A stretch of 64,000 bases of DNA from Shimia_B sp038525525 (GCA_038525525.1 JBCBHO010000004.1:186001-250000), one strand, 5' to 3'. Counted from the first letter of the stretch, positions 1 through 9,197 are shown. Notes: generated by a model not told the origin, from the letters alone. Translations and numbers: made by a program.

Positions 1-1157
1 AGGGAGCCCATGCCGCGATAGCTTTTGAAGCTACGCCCCTGATAAAGAATGACTTCGCCCGGGCTCTCGTCGGTGCCCGCGATCATCGATCCCACCATGG
101 CGCAGGAGGCCCCCGCCGCGATGGCCTTGGCGAAATCGCCGGAGAACTTGATGCCGCCATCGGCGATGACGGGCACATCGCCCGCCGCCGCCGCGCAATC
201 CATGATCGCCGACAGCTGCGGCACGCCCACGCCCGCCACCATGCGCGTGGTGCAGATGGAGCCCGGCCCGATGCCGACCTTCACGGAATCCGCCCCCGCA
301 TCTATGAGCGCGCGAGTGGCCTCACCGGTGGCCACGTTGCCCGCCACGACTTGAAGATCGTTCGATAACATCTTGACCCGCCTCACGGCTTCGGCGACGC
401 CCGCCGAATGCCCATGGGCCGTGTCGATCACGATCATGTCCACGCCCGCATCCACGAGCTGCTCGGAGCGCGCGAAGCCCGCATCGCCCACCGTGGTGGC
501 CGCGGCCACCCTGAGGCGGCCGAGCTCGTCCTTGCAGGCCGTGGGGTTGAGCACCGCCTGCTCGGTGTCCTTGAGCGTCAGGAGGCCGGTGAGCTTGCCC
601 TCTGCATCGGTGATGAGGAGCTTCTCGATGCGCCGCGCCTTCATGAGCGAGATCGCCTCCTCGCGGTCCGCGGGTTCGCGCAGGATGGCGAGATTGTCAG
701 CGCTCATCATAACCGAGACCGGGGTGTCATCGGCGGCCGCAAAGCGCATGTCCCGGTTCGTCACGATCCCCACCACGCGGCGCTTCTCGTCGATGACCGG
801 GAAGCCGGTGAAGCCGTAGCGCTCGGTGAGCGCCTTGGCATCGGCCTTGGTCTGGTCGGGGCGCAGCGTCACGGGATTGAAGACGATCCCGCTCTCGAAG
901 CGTTTCACGCGCCGCACCTCCCGCGCCTGCTCCTCCACGGAGAGGTTGCGGTGGATGACGCCCATGCCCCCCGCCTGGGCCATGGCGATGGCCATGCGCC
1001 CCTCGGTGACGGTGTCCATGGCAGAGCTCAGGAGCGGGATGTTGAGCGCGATGCGCCGCGTCACCCTTGTCCGAGTGTCGGCGGTGGCGGGCAGCACCTC
1101 GGAGGCGCCGGGCACCAAGAGCACATCGTCGAACGTGAGGGCCTCGCTGATCTCCAT
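1..1157 (-). CDS. guaB: IMP dehydrogenase (3' end outside window)
   Basis: Oxidises IMP to XMP with NAD+, the first committed step of cytosolic GMP synthesis. About 385 codons are present; the family is about 485 residues, so roughly 100 C-terminal residues lie beyond the left edge. The catalytic loop PGSICTTRMVAGVGVPQL is clear, with the nucleophilic Cys near residue 302, followed by the phosphate-binding segment VIADGGIKFSGD and the MVGSMIAGTDE strand. The middle third matches the pair of CBS domains usual in bacterial IMPDH. The ATG at 1157 is chosen because GGAGG (plus-strand CCTCC at 1164-1168) lies at the right distance and the next residues, MEISEALTFDDVLLVPG, are the canonical N terminus. 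It is divergent from the corrinoid activator gene. Confidence 0.97.
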   Translation of the reverse strand, partial: MEISEALTFDDVLLVPGASEVLPATADTRTRVTRRIALNIPLLSSAMDTVTEGRMAIAMAQAGGMGVIHRNLSVEEQAREVRRVKRFESGIVFNPVTLRPDQTKADAKALTERYGFTGFPVIDEKRRVVGIVTNRDMRFAAADDTPVSVMMSADNLAILREPADREEAISLMKARRIEKLLITDAEGKLTGLLTLKDTEQAVLNPTACKDELGRLRVAAATTVGDAGFARSEQLVDAGVDMIVIDTAHGHSAGVAEAVRRVKMLSNDLQVVAGNVATGEATRALIDAGADSVKVGIGPGSICTTRMVAGVGVPQLSAIMDCAAAAGDVPVIADGGIKFSGDFAKAIAAGASCAMVGSMIAGTDESPGEVILYQGRSFKSYRGMGS

Positions 1158-1459
1158 GGGTGTCCTCCAGATGGGAGCCTCGCTTGGCGATCTGCCCTCG
1201 CACGAACGGACAGAAATGGGAAGCGGGCAACGGCAAGATAGTGCGACGGGCACAGCGCGTGGCGCGGGCGGATGCCTCCGGCGGAGGTACGGGGCACAAA
1301 GAAGCCGGGGACGCGCCGGGATGATGGGACCGCGCGCGAGGCGGCGTCAGAGGGGCTTCAGGGCGCTGTGCACGGGTGACGGTCTCGAACATCATTATGA
1401 CGGGTTTGAATTGGTGCCCCGGCCACGCTGCGCATAGGCTGGCCTCAAAGAGCAGGAAC
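1158..1459. other. Divergent intergenic region, guaB / corrinoid activator
   Basis: A 302-base gap between two divergent starts, which must hold the promoters of both genes. The guaB ribosome site is at 1164-1168 (complement) and an AGGA element sits just before the ATG at 1460. The segment 1380-1415 is less GC-rich than the surroundings and is a plausible promoter zone. I see no -35/-10 pair good enough to call, no riboswitch fold and no believable small gene. Confidence 0.5.
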
Positions 1460-3499
1460 ATGACCATGGCCACGGACCCACTCGTCGTCTTCACACCCTC
1501 GGGCAAGCGGGGACGCTTTCCGGTGGGCACGCCCATCCTGACAGCAGCGCGCCAGCTCGGCGTGGATCTCGACAGTGTCTGCGGCGGCCGCGGGATTTGC
1601 GCGCGCTGCCAGGTGACGCCCATGGCCGGTGAATTCCCAAAGCATGGCGTCACCGTGCGCGAGGATGCCTTGAGCGGCTGGAACCTCGTGGAGGAGCGTT
1701 ATGCCCAGAAGCGCGGTCTCGTGGAGGGTCGGCGGCTCGGGTGCCAGGTGACGGTGCAGGGCGACGTGGTCGTCGACGTCCCGCCCGAGAGCCAGGTCCA
1801 CCGGCAGGTGGTGCGCAAGCGCGCGGAGGTCCGCGACATCACGCTCGATCCCGCGGTGCGGCTCTTTTACGTGGAGGTGGCCGAGCCTGACATGCACGAC
1901 CCCTCGGGCGATCTCGAACGGCTGAAGGCGGCGCTCGGCGCGCAATGGGGCCTCACGGACTTGCGCGTGGGGCTCTCCGTCCTTCAGGGGCTCCAGCCGG
2001 TGCTGCGCAAGGGCGGCTGGCGCGTGACCTGCGCCATCCACCTGGGCGATAACGGCAGCCCGCCGCGGATCTTGGAGCTCTGGCCGGGTTTTCACGAGGG
2101 CCCGGTCTACGGCGTGGCCGTCGATCTCGGCTCCACCACCATCGCGGCCCATCTCTGCGATCTGAGCACGGGCGCGGTGCTGGCCTCCTCGGGCCTCATG
2201 AACCCGCAGATCCGCTTCGGCGAGGACCTGATGAGCAGGGTCTCCTACGCGATGATGAACGAGAACGGGGACAGGGAGATGACGGCGGCGGTGCGCGCGG
2301 GGCTCAACACGCTCCTCGGCCAGATCGCCGAGGAGGCGGACATCGACCCGGGGCGCATCGTCGACTGCGTCTTCGTCTGCAATCCCGTCATGCATCATCT
2401 CCTCCTAGGTATCGATCCCTTCGAGCTCGGCCAGGCGCCCTTCGCGCTCGCCACCTCGGAGGCGCTGCGCCTCGCAGCCGCCGAGTTCGAGCTCGCGGTC
2501 CATCCGGAGGGGCAGGTCTACCTGCTGCCCTGCATCGCGGGCCATGTGGGCGCGGATGCCGCCGCCGTGGCCCTGAGCGAGGCGCCCGACCGGGCCAAGG
2601 ACCGGGTGCTCATCGTGGATGTGGGGACCAATGCGGAGATCCTCCTCGGCACGCCCGAGGGCGTTCTCGCCTGCTCCTCGCCCACCGGCCCCGCCTTCGA
2701 GGGGGCGCAGATTGCCAGCGGGCAGCGCGCGGCGCCCGGGGCCATCGAGCGCGTCGAGATCGACCGGGCCACGAAGGAGCCGCGGTTCAAGGTCATCGGG
2801 TGCGATCTGTGGTCCGACGACCTGGCCTTCGCGGAGGCCACGGCCGCCACGGGCGTCACCGGTATCTGCGGCTCGGGCATCATCGAGGCCATCGCGGAGA
2901 TGCGCATGGCAGGCCTCGTGGATGCCAGCGGCCTCATCGGCTCGCCCGTGCAGACCGGCAGCGCGCGCTCCATGCCGGACGGGCGCACCTATTCCTACCT
3001 TCTCCATGACGGGAGCGCGGACGGCGGTCCCCGCATCATGGTCACCAACCCCGATATCCGCGCAATCCAGATGGCCAAGGCCGCGCTCTATTCCGGCGCG
3101 CGGCTTCTGATGGACAAGGCCGGCATCCACAGCGTGGACCGCGTCGTCCTCGCCGGGGCCTTCGGGGCCCATATCTCGGCCAAGCACGCCATGGTGCTCG
3201 GCATGATCCCCGATGCGCCGCTCGCGCAGGTCACGAGCGCGGGCAACGCGGCGGGCACGGGCGCGCGCATCGCGCTTCTCAACCGCGCCAGCCGGGCCGA
3301 GATCGAAGCGACGGTGCAAAAGATCGACAAGGTCGAAACGGCCATCGAGCCGCGCTTTCAGGAGCATTTCGTCAATGCCTCCGCGCTGCCCAACAGCGTG
3401 GACCCTTTCCCGATCCTGCGCGGCATCGTGGACCTTCCGGAGGTGAGCTTCCAGGCCTCCGCCGACACGTCCCGCCGGAGACGTCGACAGCGGGCCTGA
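1460..3499 (+). CDS. RACo-type ASKHA protein, corrinoid activator with N-terminal 2Fe-2S domain
   Basis: Predicted reductive activator of corrinoid proteins (RamA/RACo/DUF4445 family). In this family ATP-driven electron transfer returns an inactivated Co(II) methyltransferase corrinoid to Co(I). The 679-residue protein begins with a plant-type ferredoxin domain with cysteines at about 41, 47, 50 and 95 (VCGGRGICARC, then RRLGC), followed by a linker and an ASKHA actin-like fold (VAVDLGSTTIAAHL near 220, DVGTNAEILLGT, GICGSGIIEAIAEM, VLAGAFGAHIS). The ATG at 1460 is preferred over earlier in-frame codons because AGGA lies 5-8 bases upstream and the ferredoxin domain starts at once. A likely client is the MttB-family methyltransferase at 37957, which is not adjacent; no corrinoid-binding protein is in the window. 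Confidence 0.85.
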   Translation: MTMATDPLVVFTPSGKRGRFPVGTPILTAARQLGVDLDSVCGGRGICARCQVTPMAGEFPKHGVTVREDALSGWNLVEERYAQKRGLVEGRRLGCQVTVQGDVVVDVPPESQVHRQVVRKRAEVRDITLDPAVRLFYVEVAEPDMHDPSGDLERLKAALGAQWGLTDLRVGLSVLQGLQPVLRKGGWRVTCAIHLGDNGSPPRILELWPGFHEGPVYGVAVDLGSTTIAAHLCDLSTGAVLASSGLMNPQIRFGEDLMSRVSYAMMNENGDREMTAAVRAGLNTLLGQIAEEADIDPGRIVDCVFVCNPVMHHLLLGIDPFELGQAPFALATSEALRLAAAEFELAVHPEGQVYLLPCIAGHVGADAAAVALSEAPDRAKDRVLIVDVGTNAEILLGTPEGVLACSSPTGPAFEGAQIASGQRAAPGAIERVEIDRATKEPRFKVIGCDLWSDDLAFAEATAATGVTGICGSGIIEAIAEMRMAGLVDASGLIGSPVQTGSARSMPDGRTYSYLLHDGSADGGPRIMVTNPDIRAIQMAKAALYSGARLLMDKAGIHSVDRVVLAGAFGAHISAKHAMVLGMIPDAPLAQVTSAGNAAGTGARIALLNRASRAEIEATVQKIDKVETAIEPRFQEHFVNASALPNSVDPFPILRGIVDLPEVSFQASADTSRRRRRQRA

Positions 3500-3583
3500 C
3501 CGCGCGCCACGGAGCTCTGGAATACCCGCCTTTCAGCGCTCGAATGGCTGTGTCACGGTGCAGTCATCGATCAAGGATTTCCC

Positions 3584-4174
3584 ATGACTGCCCGCATTTT
3601 CATCCTCGATGGCCATCCCGGCCCCACGTCCCTGTCCCGCAATGCACTGGAGCGATACACAGCGGCCGCGAGGGCAGCGGGGCACGAGGTGCGCCTGTCC
3701 CATCTCCACGATCTCGACTTTGATCCCGACCGGGGAAAAGCGGGCTACGCGAAGGCCAAGCCGCTCGAGCCCGTGCTCGAGGAGGCGCTCGCCAATCTCG
3801 AATGGTGTACGCATTTCACGTTGGGTTTCCCGATGTGGTGGGGTGCGATGCCCGCCAAGCTCAAGGGCTGGATGGACCGGGTGCTCGTCAATGGCCGCGT
3901 CTTCACCACGCAGGAGAAGACCCCCATGGGCTTTCCGAAGCCGCTTCTCACCGGGCGCACCGCGCGCGTTCTGATCACCTCCGACACGCCGCGCTTCTAC
4001 ATGCGTCTCGGCCACGGGGACGCGATCCACCGCCAGCTTCGCGGGCAGATCCTCGGCTTCGTGGGCTTCAAGCCAGTGAAGATCAGCTTCTTCGCGCCGG
4101 CCTCCCACCCCACGGAGCGCGCGGTCGGTGGGCTCTTCGCGAAAATGGAGAAACTGGGCCGCGCGGCGGCCTAG
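3584..4174 (+). CDS. NAD(P)H:quinone oxidoreductase, flavodoxin-like fold
   Basis: A 196-residue cytosolic flavoprotein of the Kef-ancillary/MdaB (NQO1-like) family, expected to transfer two electrons from NAD(P)H to quinones or other electrophiles. The N terminus IFILDGHPGP is the FMN phosphate-binding strand and loop, and FPMWWGAMPAKLKGWMDRV is the signature helix of the family, followed by GRTARVLITSDTP. AAGGA six bases before the ATG supports the start. It stands alone between the corrinoid activator and the ABC importer on the same strand, and nothing ties it to either. The substrate cannot be read from the sequence. Confidence 0.8.
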   Translation: MTARIFILDGHPGPTSLSRNALERYTAAARAAGHEVRLSHLHDLDFDPDRGKAGYAKAKPLEPVLEEALANLEWCTHFTLGFPMWWGAMPAKLKGWMDRVLVNGRVFTTQEKTPMGFPKPLLTGRTARVLITSDTPRFYMRLGHGDAIHRQLRGQILGFVGFKPVKISFFAPASHPTERAVGGLFAKMEKLGRAAA

Positions 4175-4295
4175 GCACTCTGGGCGAAAATTAGGCGAAT
4201 GGTCATGTTTGCGGCAGCAAGTGCCGCCCTTGCCCTTGCGAACGCCCAGGATACGCGCCTTACTCCCTCGGGATCAGAACACTTGGGGAGATACC

Positions 4296-5306
4296 ATGCT
4301 CAGACAGCTATTCACTGCCGCCGCGCTCGTGGCCGGCACATCAGCCCTTGCGGGCGGCCACGCCACCGAGATGCCCTTCGCGCTCGACTGGAAATTCGAA
4401 GGCCCGTCCGCGCCCTATTTCAAGGCCATCGACGAGGGCTTCTTCGAGGAGGCGGGCCTCGCCGTGGAGATCTCCGCGGGTCAGGGCTCGCTCGACGCGA
4501 TCCCGAAGGTCGCCACCGGCGCGTTCCCCGTCGGCTTTGCCGACATCAACAGCCTCATCAAGTTCCTCGATCAGAACCCGGGCGCGCCGGTGACGGCGGT
4601 CATGATGGTCTATGACAAGCCGCCTTTCGCGGTCGTGGGCCGCAGGTCGCTCGGCGTGAGCGAGCCAAAGGATCTCGAGGGCCGCGTGCTTGGCGCGCCG
4701 CCGCCCGATGGCGCCTGGGCGCAATTCCCGGCCTTTGCGTCGGCAAACGATCTCGACGTGGACGCGATCACGGTGGAGCCGGTGGGCTTCCCCACGCGCG
4801 AGCCGATGCTGGCCGAAGGCAATGTCGCGGCGATCACCGGCTTCTCGTTCTCGAGCTATCTCAACCTCGTGCGCCTCGGCGTGCCGGAGGATGACATCTC
4901 CACCATCCTCATGGCGGATTACGGCCTCGATCTCTACGGCAACGCGATCATCGTGAACACGGACTTCGCCGCCGAGAACGGTGAACTCGTCACCGGCTTC
5001 CTCGGCGCGGTCGCCAAGGGTTGGGCCGCGGCCATCGCTGATCCGGAAGCCGCCGTGGCGAGCCTGATCGAGCGGAACCCGGCCGCCGATGCCGCGCTCG
5101 AGACGCGCCGCCTGCAGCTCTCCATCGATGCCAACGTGGCCACCGACTACGCCATGACCAACGGCATGGGCGGGATCGACGCCGCGCGTTTCGCCTCCGC
5201 CATCGAGCAGATCAAGGAGACCTACGAGTTCCAGAACGATCCGACGCCGGAGCTCTATTTCGACGCCTCCTTCCTGCCCGACGCCTCCATGCGGATGCTG
5301 AAATAG
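4296..5306 (+). CDS. ABC transporter substrate-binding protein, NMT1/SsuA type
   Basis: Periplasmic binding protein of a three-gene importer (this gene, the ATPase at 5427 and the permease at 6265). The 336-residue product begins with a signal peptide, MLRQLFTAAALVAGTSALAGG, and continues into the NMT1-like fold (FALDWKFEGPSAPYFKAID, AISAGQGSLDAI-type loop, GFADINSLIKFL). This family carries taurine, aliphatic sulfonates, HMP/thiamine precursors, riboflavin or pyrimidine-like compounds; the ligand is not determinable here. The ATG at 4296 is chosen over upstream in-frame codons because it follows TTGGGGAG and starts the signal peptide. A second NMT1-type importer lies in the opposite orientation at 9.6-13.6 kb. 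Confidence 0.88.
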   Translation: MLRQLFTAAALVAGTSALAGGHATEMPFALDWKFEGPSAPYFKAIDEGFFEEAGLAVEISAGQGSLDAIPKVATGAFPVGFADINSLIKFLDQNPGAPVTAVMMVYDKPPFAVVGRRSLGVSEPKDLEGRVLGAPPPDGAWAQFPAFASANDLDVDAITVEPVGFPTREPMLAEGNVAAITGFSFSSYLNLVRLGVPEDDISTILMADYGLDLYGNAIIVNTDFAAENGELVTGFLGAVAKGWAAAIADPEAAVASLIERNPAADAALETRRLQLSIDANVATDYAMTNGMGGIDAARFASAIEQIKETYEFQNDPTPELYFDASFLPDASMRMLK

Positions 5307-5330
5307 GCCGCGACGCTGGCGCAAGAAACA

Positions 5331-5406
5331 CACGTCCCGGGCTTGACCCGGGACCTCTGCCTCTGTGCTTGATGCGGGCGAGGCCCCGGGTCAGGCCCGG
5401 GGCGTG
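5331..5406. repeat. Paired GC-rich palindromic repeat, copy 1
   Basis: Two palindromes in tandem: 5334-5354 (GTCCCGGG, 5-base centre, CCCGGGAC) and 5383-5403 (GCCCCGGG, 5-base centre, CCCGGGGC), separated by 28 bases and each flanked by an ACCTC/GAGG edge. It lies between the binding-protein stop and the ATPase start, so it would be transcribed as a double hairpin inside the operon. Related copies are at 9505-9573, 15906-15950 and 16264-16330. It resembles REP/BIME-type elements; no T-tract follows, so a terminator role is not indicated. Confidence 0.85.
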
Positions 5407-5426
5407 ATGCACGGGAGGCGACCACC

Positions 5427-6254
5427 ATGCCGAACCTCATCGAGATCAAGGGCGTCACCCACGCCTACCAGACGAAGGCCGGCCCCCTGCCCGTCCTCGA
5501 TCGTCTCGACATCGCCGTGCCCGAGGGCGCGTTCTGTGCGGTCGTGGGCCCGTCTGGCTGCGGGAAGTCCACGCTCACGCGCCTCGTGGCCGGGTTAATG
5601 AAGCCCGACGAGGGCGAGGTCTGGCTCCATGGAGAGCGGGTGACATCGCCCCGTTCCACCGTGGGCATGGCGTTCCAGAACCCGGTGTTGCTCGAGTGGC
5701 GGACCATTCTGGACAACGTGATCCTGCCGCTCGAGATCGTACCCAACAAGATGAGCCGCGCCCAGAAAGAGGCCCGTGCGCGGGAACTTCTGGCGCTCGT
5801 GGGCCTCACCGGCTTCGAGGATAAACGCCCGTCCGAGCTCTCGGGCGGCATGCGCCAGCGCGCCTCGCTCTGCCGCGCCATCGTGCACAAGCCCGAAGTG
5901 CTCATCATGGACGAGCCTTTTGGGGCCCTCGACGCCTTCACCCGCGAGGACCTCTGGCAGACGATGCACGCGCTTCGCGCCGAGGAGCCCTTCACCGGCG
6001 TCCTCATCACGCACGACCTGCGCGAGTCGATCTACCTCGCCGACGAGGTCATCGTCCTCTCCGGCCGTCCCGCCACCACGCAATTCACGATGGACACACG
6101 GCTGGGCAGGCGCACCGATATCGACATGCTCTACACCCCCGAGGCGGGCCAGATGCTTCACAATCTCCGCGAGCAGATCGAGATCGCCCAGGGCCGCAAG
6201 ACCGAGCCCAGCGGCGCCCTCGACGCCGCCGTCACCAGCGCCGCCGCCGAATAG
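5427..6254 (+). CDS. ABC transporter ATP-binding protein, nitrate/sulfonate/NMT1 class
   Basis: The 275-residue ATPase of the 4.3-7.0 kb importer. Walker A GPSGCGKST is at residues 41-49, the Q-loop at MAFQNP, the ABC signature LSGGMRQR at 138-145, Walker B VLIMDEPFGALD at about 158-169 and the switch histidine in LITHDLRE. This set is typical of the SsuB/TauB/ThiZ group. The start is supported by GGGAGGCGACCACC just before the ATG. It follows the binding-protein gene across the palindromic repeat and ends 10 bases before the permease start, so the three genes are probably co-transcribed. Confidence 0.95.
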   Translation: MPNLIEIKGVTHAYQTKAGPLPVLDRLDIAVPEGAFCAVVGPSGCGKSTLTRLVAGLMKPDEGEVWLHGERVTSPRSTVGMAFQNPVLLEWRTILDNVILPLEIVPNKMSRAQKEARARELLALVGLTGFEDKRPSELSGGMRQRASLCRAIVHKPEVLIMDEPFGALDAFTREDLWQTMHALRAEEPFTGVLITHDLRESIYLADEVIVLSGRPATTQFTMDTRLGRRTDIDMLYTPEAGQMLHNLREQIEIAQGRKTEPSGALDAAVTSAAAE

Positions 6255-6264
6255 GACCCTTCCG

Positions 6265-7035
6265 ATGAACGACACGCTCAAGCAATGGCTCGTGCCCACG
6301 ACGGCGATCCTGATCTTTCTCCTGCTCTGGGAGCTCCTCGTCTGGGCCAATGGCTGGCCGAATTACAAGATGGCCTCGCCGTCGGATATCGGGCCCGCCT
6401 TCGTGAAGTTCTGGCCGCTTTTCATCGAGTACAGCTGGGACACGCTCTGGCGCACCGTGGTGGGCCTCGTCGTGGCCGTCATCGTGGGCACCGGCATCGG
6501 CGTCCTCATGGGCTTCTCGAAGACCATGCGGGACGCGCTCTATCCGCTGCTGGTGGGTTTCAACGCGGTGCCGAAGGCCACGGTCGTCCCCGTCATCGCG
6601 CTCCTCTTCGTGGGCCAGCACGATTTCAACACCGTGCTCATCGCCTTCATGATCTCGTTCTTCCCGATCGCGGTGGCTGTCTCCATCGGGCTTTCGACGC
6701 TCGAGCCTGAATACCGCGACATCCTGAAATCGCTGGGCGCCTCGAACCTCACCATCTTCTGGAAGATCGCGCTCCCGAAGACGCTGCCGGAATTCTTCGG
6801 CGCGCTGAAAGTCGCCGTCACCCTCGCCTTCATCGGCACGAACCTGATGGAGATCGTGGAGCCCCATGGCCGCGGCTTGGGCCACCTCTTCGATAGTGGG
6901 AAGATCAACGCCGACTACCCGCTCATGTTCGCGGTCCTCATCGCGCTCGCCGCGCTCGGCATCCTTCTCTTCTACGTGGTGGTCGTGCTGGAGAAGATCT
7001 TCGCCGGCTGGGCCGAACGCTCCCCCAGCTACTAG
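6265..7035 (+). CDS. ABC transporter permease, SsuC/ThiX type
   Basis: A 256-residue inner-membrane permease of the binding-protein-dependent transport family. About six hydrophobic helices are visible, starting with TTAILIFLLLWELLVWANGW; the EAA-type loop that contacts the ATPase lies in YRDILKSLGASNLTIFWKIALP. It completes the importer with the genes at 4296 and 5427. The ATG at 6265 is chosen because upstream in-frame sequence overlaps the ATPase gene and lacks permease character. The protein ends in a short cytoplasmic tail after the last helix (IALAALGILLFYVVVVLEKIF). Confidence 0.93.
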   Translation: MNDTLKQWLVPTTAILIFLLLWELLVWANGWPNYKMASPSDIGPAFVKFWPLFIEYSWDTLWRTVVGLVVAVIVGTGIGVLMGFSKTMRDALYPLLVGFNAVPKATVVPVIALLFVGQHDFNTVLIAFMISFFPIAVAVSIGLSTLEPEYRDILKSLGASNLTIFWKIALPKTLPEFFGALKVAVTLAFIGTNLMEIVEPHGRGLGHLFDSGKINADYPLMFAVLIALAALGILLFYVVVVLEKIFAGWAERSPSY

Positions 7036-7143
7036 CCAAAGGCAAGGGCGCTTCGAGATCACATTGCCAAGTGCTGCGACATCAACAAGCGTCGCTCCCA
7101 TGCTGATCATTTCGAGGATCTGGACCCTTGTGCAGGTGCACAG

Positions 7144-7398
7144 ATGAACGACTACCAAGGTGTCATTCTACTTGTGGCTATGATGGCGGGCTTCGTGCCG
7201 ATAGCGATCATCATCGTCTATTGCCTGTTGACAGGTAGGACCGCCGCTCTGTTCTCCCGTAGCAGCGAGGAAAAGCTCACGTCTTCATCGTTCCTCAGGC
7301 GGATGGGACGCTTGCATCTCGTATTCCTGCCCGTGTATTTCCTCGGCCTTTGCGTCTACGCCGCCCTAAATCTAAGCGGTGCTGGATCAGGCGGGTAA
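7144..7398 (+). CDS. Small two-helix membrane protein, unknown
   Basis: An 84-residue protein with two clear transmembrane segments, about residues 6-31 (rich in I, V, M) and 57-77 (LVFLPVYFLGLCVYAAL), joined by a polar loop with several Ser and Arg. I do not recognise the family. AGGTG five bases before the ATG is an acceptable ribosome site. The surrounding 7.04-7.56 kb is noticeably less GC-rich and less biased at third positions than its neighbours, so the gene may be a recent arrival or weakly constrained. It sits between the importer and the P450 gene; no functional link is evident. Confidence 0.55.
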   Translation: MNDYQGVILLVAMMAGFVPIAIIIVYCLLTGRTAALFSRSSEEKLTSSSFLRRMGRLHLVFLPVYFLGLCVYAALNLSGAGSGG

Positions 7399-7500
7399 GC
7401 CATCAGCCGAACCAAAGCAGTGATTGGCATAGGCACAAAGGCCGGCTTTGTCCCGCGAAGCGATCTCTCCAAGGTCTCCTCTGCTTCAGTCGCCAGCGGC

Positions 7501-7531
7501 TTGACCCATAGTTCCGCCCGCTACCTTCTAT
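7501..7531 (+). promoter_or_regulatory. Possible promoter for the P450 gene
   Basis: TTGACC at 7501-7506 is followed 19 bases later by TTCTAT (7526-7531), about 27 bases before the P450 start. The -35 element is good but the -10 is poor and the spacer is long, so this is tentative. Confidence 0.25.
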
Positions 7532-7557
7532 GCATGCCTTGAGATTGGAGGTCGGCC

Positions 7558-8940
7558 ATGGCCCTCGACTCCGCACGACCCTCGAAGTCCCATCCCGTAA
7601 CGATCCCCGGCCTCACCTACGAGCCCGGGCTCTGGCAGAGCTACCGCATCGCGCGGCGGAATGTGCTCGAGCTCATACCGGAGCGGGTCTATCACGAGCC
7701 GGTGCTCACCGGCGGCTCGCGTCCCGGCTGGATCATGCTCACCGATCCCTCCGCCCTAGAGCGGGTCCTCAAAGACCGTCTCGACGCCTACCCGAAAAAC
7801 GCGATCCTCAAGCGGCTCATGAGCCCGCGGCAGGGCACCAACCTCATCATTTCCGAGGGCGAGAGCGCGAAGAAACAGCGCCGCGTCTTTGCCCCTGTCT
7901 TCGCCGCGCGGGCCCTCGAGACCGCCAGCGAGGTCATGACCGATGCGGCCCGCACCATGCACAGTCGCATCGCCGACACGCGTGACGGCGACGCGCCCCT
8001 CGATGTCTTTCCAGAGATGCAATCAGCCACCTGCGATATCATCTGCGATCTCGTGCTGTCGGGCCGCGAGACGGTGGACCGCGAGGCGCTGCGTCGGTCC
8101 GTGGATGGCTTTGTCGCGTCGCAGGGCCGCATCTCGCTTTTCGATATCCTCGGCGTGCCCAACCGGATCCCGCGCCCCTACGAGCTCACCGACCGCTCCC
8201 GCCGCCGGATGGATGCCATGGCCGACAGTGTCATCGCGGCGCGGGTGGCGCGAGGCCCGTCGGACCCGCCCGACCTCCTCGATCTCATGCTCGCGGGCGA
8301 CACAAAGACCGGCGAGGCGTTGGACCCGCTCTCGATCCGCAACAACCTCCTGGGCTTTCTCTTCGCCGGGCACGAGACGACGGCGCTGGCGCTCACCTGG
8401 GCGCTCTACCTATTGGCGTTCGACCCCGACATCCAGGCGCGGACGCGGGCGGAGGTCCATGCCGCGCTTGGCGACCGCGACGTGGCCGAGCATGGCGACT
8501 TGGCGGCCCTCCCCCTTGTGGGCCGGGTCATCGACGAGGCGCTGCGCCTCTACGCGCCCGCGGGCTTTCTCACGCGCGTGGCGCTCGAGGACGACGAGCT
8601 TGCCGGCCAGCCCGTGCGCGCGGGCATGACCGTGATCTTGCCCATCCACGCCATGCACCGCCACAGTCTCCTCTGGGACGAGCCCGACGCCTTCGACCCG
8701 GACCGTTTCCTGCCAGAGCGAAAAGAGGGGCGGCACCGCTATGCCTATCTCCCCTTTGGCGGCGGGCAGCGCGTCTGCATCGGGGCCGCGCTGGCGCTTC
8801 AGGAGGCCAAGATCCTGCTCGCCTCGTTCCTCGCGCGCTACCGCGTCGGCCTGCCCGCGGGCTTCGTCCCGAAGCCGCAGATGTGGTTTACCCTGCGCCC
8901 GGCGGACGGCATGTGGCTCACGCTGACGGAAGACCGCTGA
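7558..8940 (+). CDS. Cytochrome P450
   Basis: A 460-residue soluble haem monooxygenase. The I-helix oxygen-activation motif AGHETTALALTW, the K-helix EALR and the haem-binding loop FGGGQRVCIG (ligand Cys near residue 407) are all intact, and the PERF-type segment appears as DAFDPDRFLPER. Its organisation is closer to CYP4/CYP102-type fatty-acid hydroxylases than to camphor-type P450s, but the substrate is unknown. GGAGG six bases before the ATG supports the start. No ferredoxin or reductase gene is adjacent, so electrons must come from elsewhere. Monocistronic on present evidence. Confidence 0.95.
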   Translation: MALDSARPSKSHPVTIPGLTYEPGLWQSYRIARRNVLELIPERVYHEPVLTGGSRPGWIMLTDPSALERVLKDRLDAYPKNAILKRLMSPRQGTNLIISEGESAKKQRRVFAPVFAARALETASEVMTDAARTMHSRIADTRDGDAPLDVFPEMQSATCDIICDLVLSGRETVDREALRRSVDGFVASQGRISLFDILGVPNRIPRPYELTDRSRRRMDAMADSVIAARVARGPSDPPDLLDLMLAGDTKTGEALDPLSIRNNLLGFLFAGHETTALALTWALYLLAFDPDIQARTRAEVHAALGDRDVAEHGDLAALPLVGRVIDEALRLYAPAGFLTRVALEDDELAGQPVRAGMTVILPIHAMHRHSLLWDEPDAFDPDRFLPERKEGRHRYAYLPFGGGQRVCIGAALALQEAKILLASFLARYRVGLPAGFVPKPQMWFTLRPADGMWLTLTEDR

Positions 8941-9084
8941 GACCGGCAAAGATGACCGAAAGTTTAAGACTATCGGTGCCTTGCGGGAAGACATTCAGGT
9001 GCCAAACCGCGCGTGCTGTGCATGCGCCTCGATCACGCCCCGTGCGCCAGACAGGGCTCGCGTATGCCGCCGCCTCGAGAAGTG

Positions 9085-9113
9085 TTGACGCCCCCGAATG
9101 CGGGGCGTATCCC
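9085..9113 (+). promoter_or_regulatory. Promoter of tRNA-Gly
   Basis: TTGACG (9085-9090), a 17-base spacer and TATCCC (9108-9113). Transcription would begin about 9120, a few bases before the mature tRNA 5' end at 9124. The spacing is ideal for a housekeeping-sigma promoter. Confidence 0.6.
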
Positions 9114-9123
9114 GCCCGTCAGC

Positions 9124-9197
9124 GCGGGTATGGTGAAAAGGTATCACGCGAGCTTCCCAAGCTTAAGTTACGGGTTCGATTCCCGTTACCCGCTCCA
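9124..9197 (+). tRNA. tRNA-Gly(CCC)
   Basis: A 74-base cloverleaf: acceptor GCGGGTA pairing with TACCCGC, D-stem GTGA/TCAC, anticodon loop TTCCCAA (anticodon CCC), T-arm ACGGG-TTCGATT-CCCGT, discriminator T and an encoded CCA. The outer pairs of the anticodon stem are weak (G-T, then C-A). Only one base separates the CCA from the stop codon of the convergent DUF1330 gene, with no terminator between. Confidence 0.95.
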
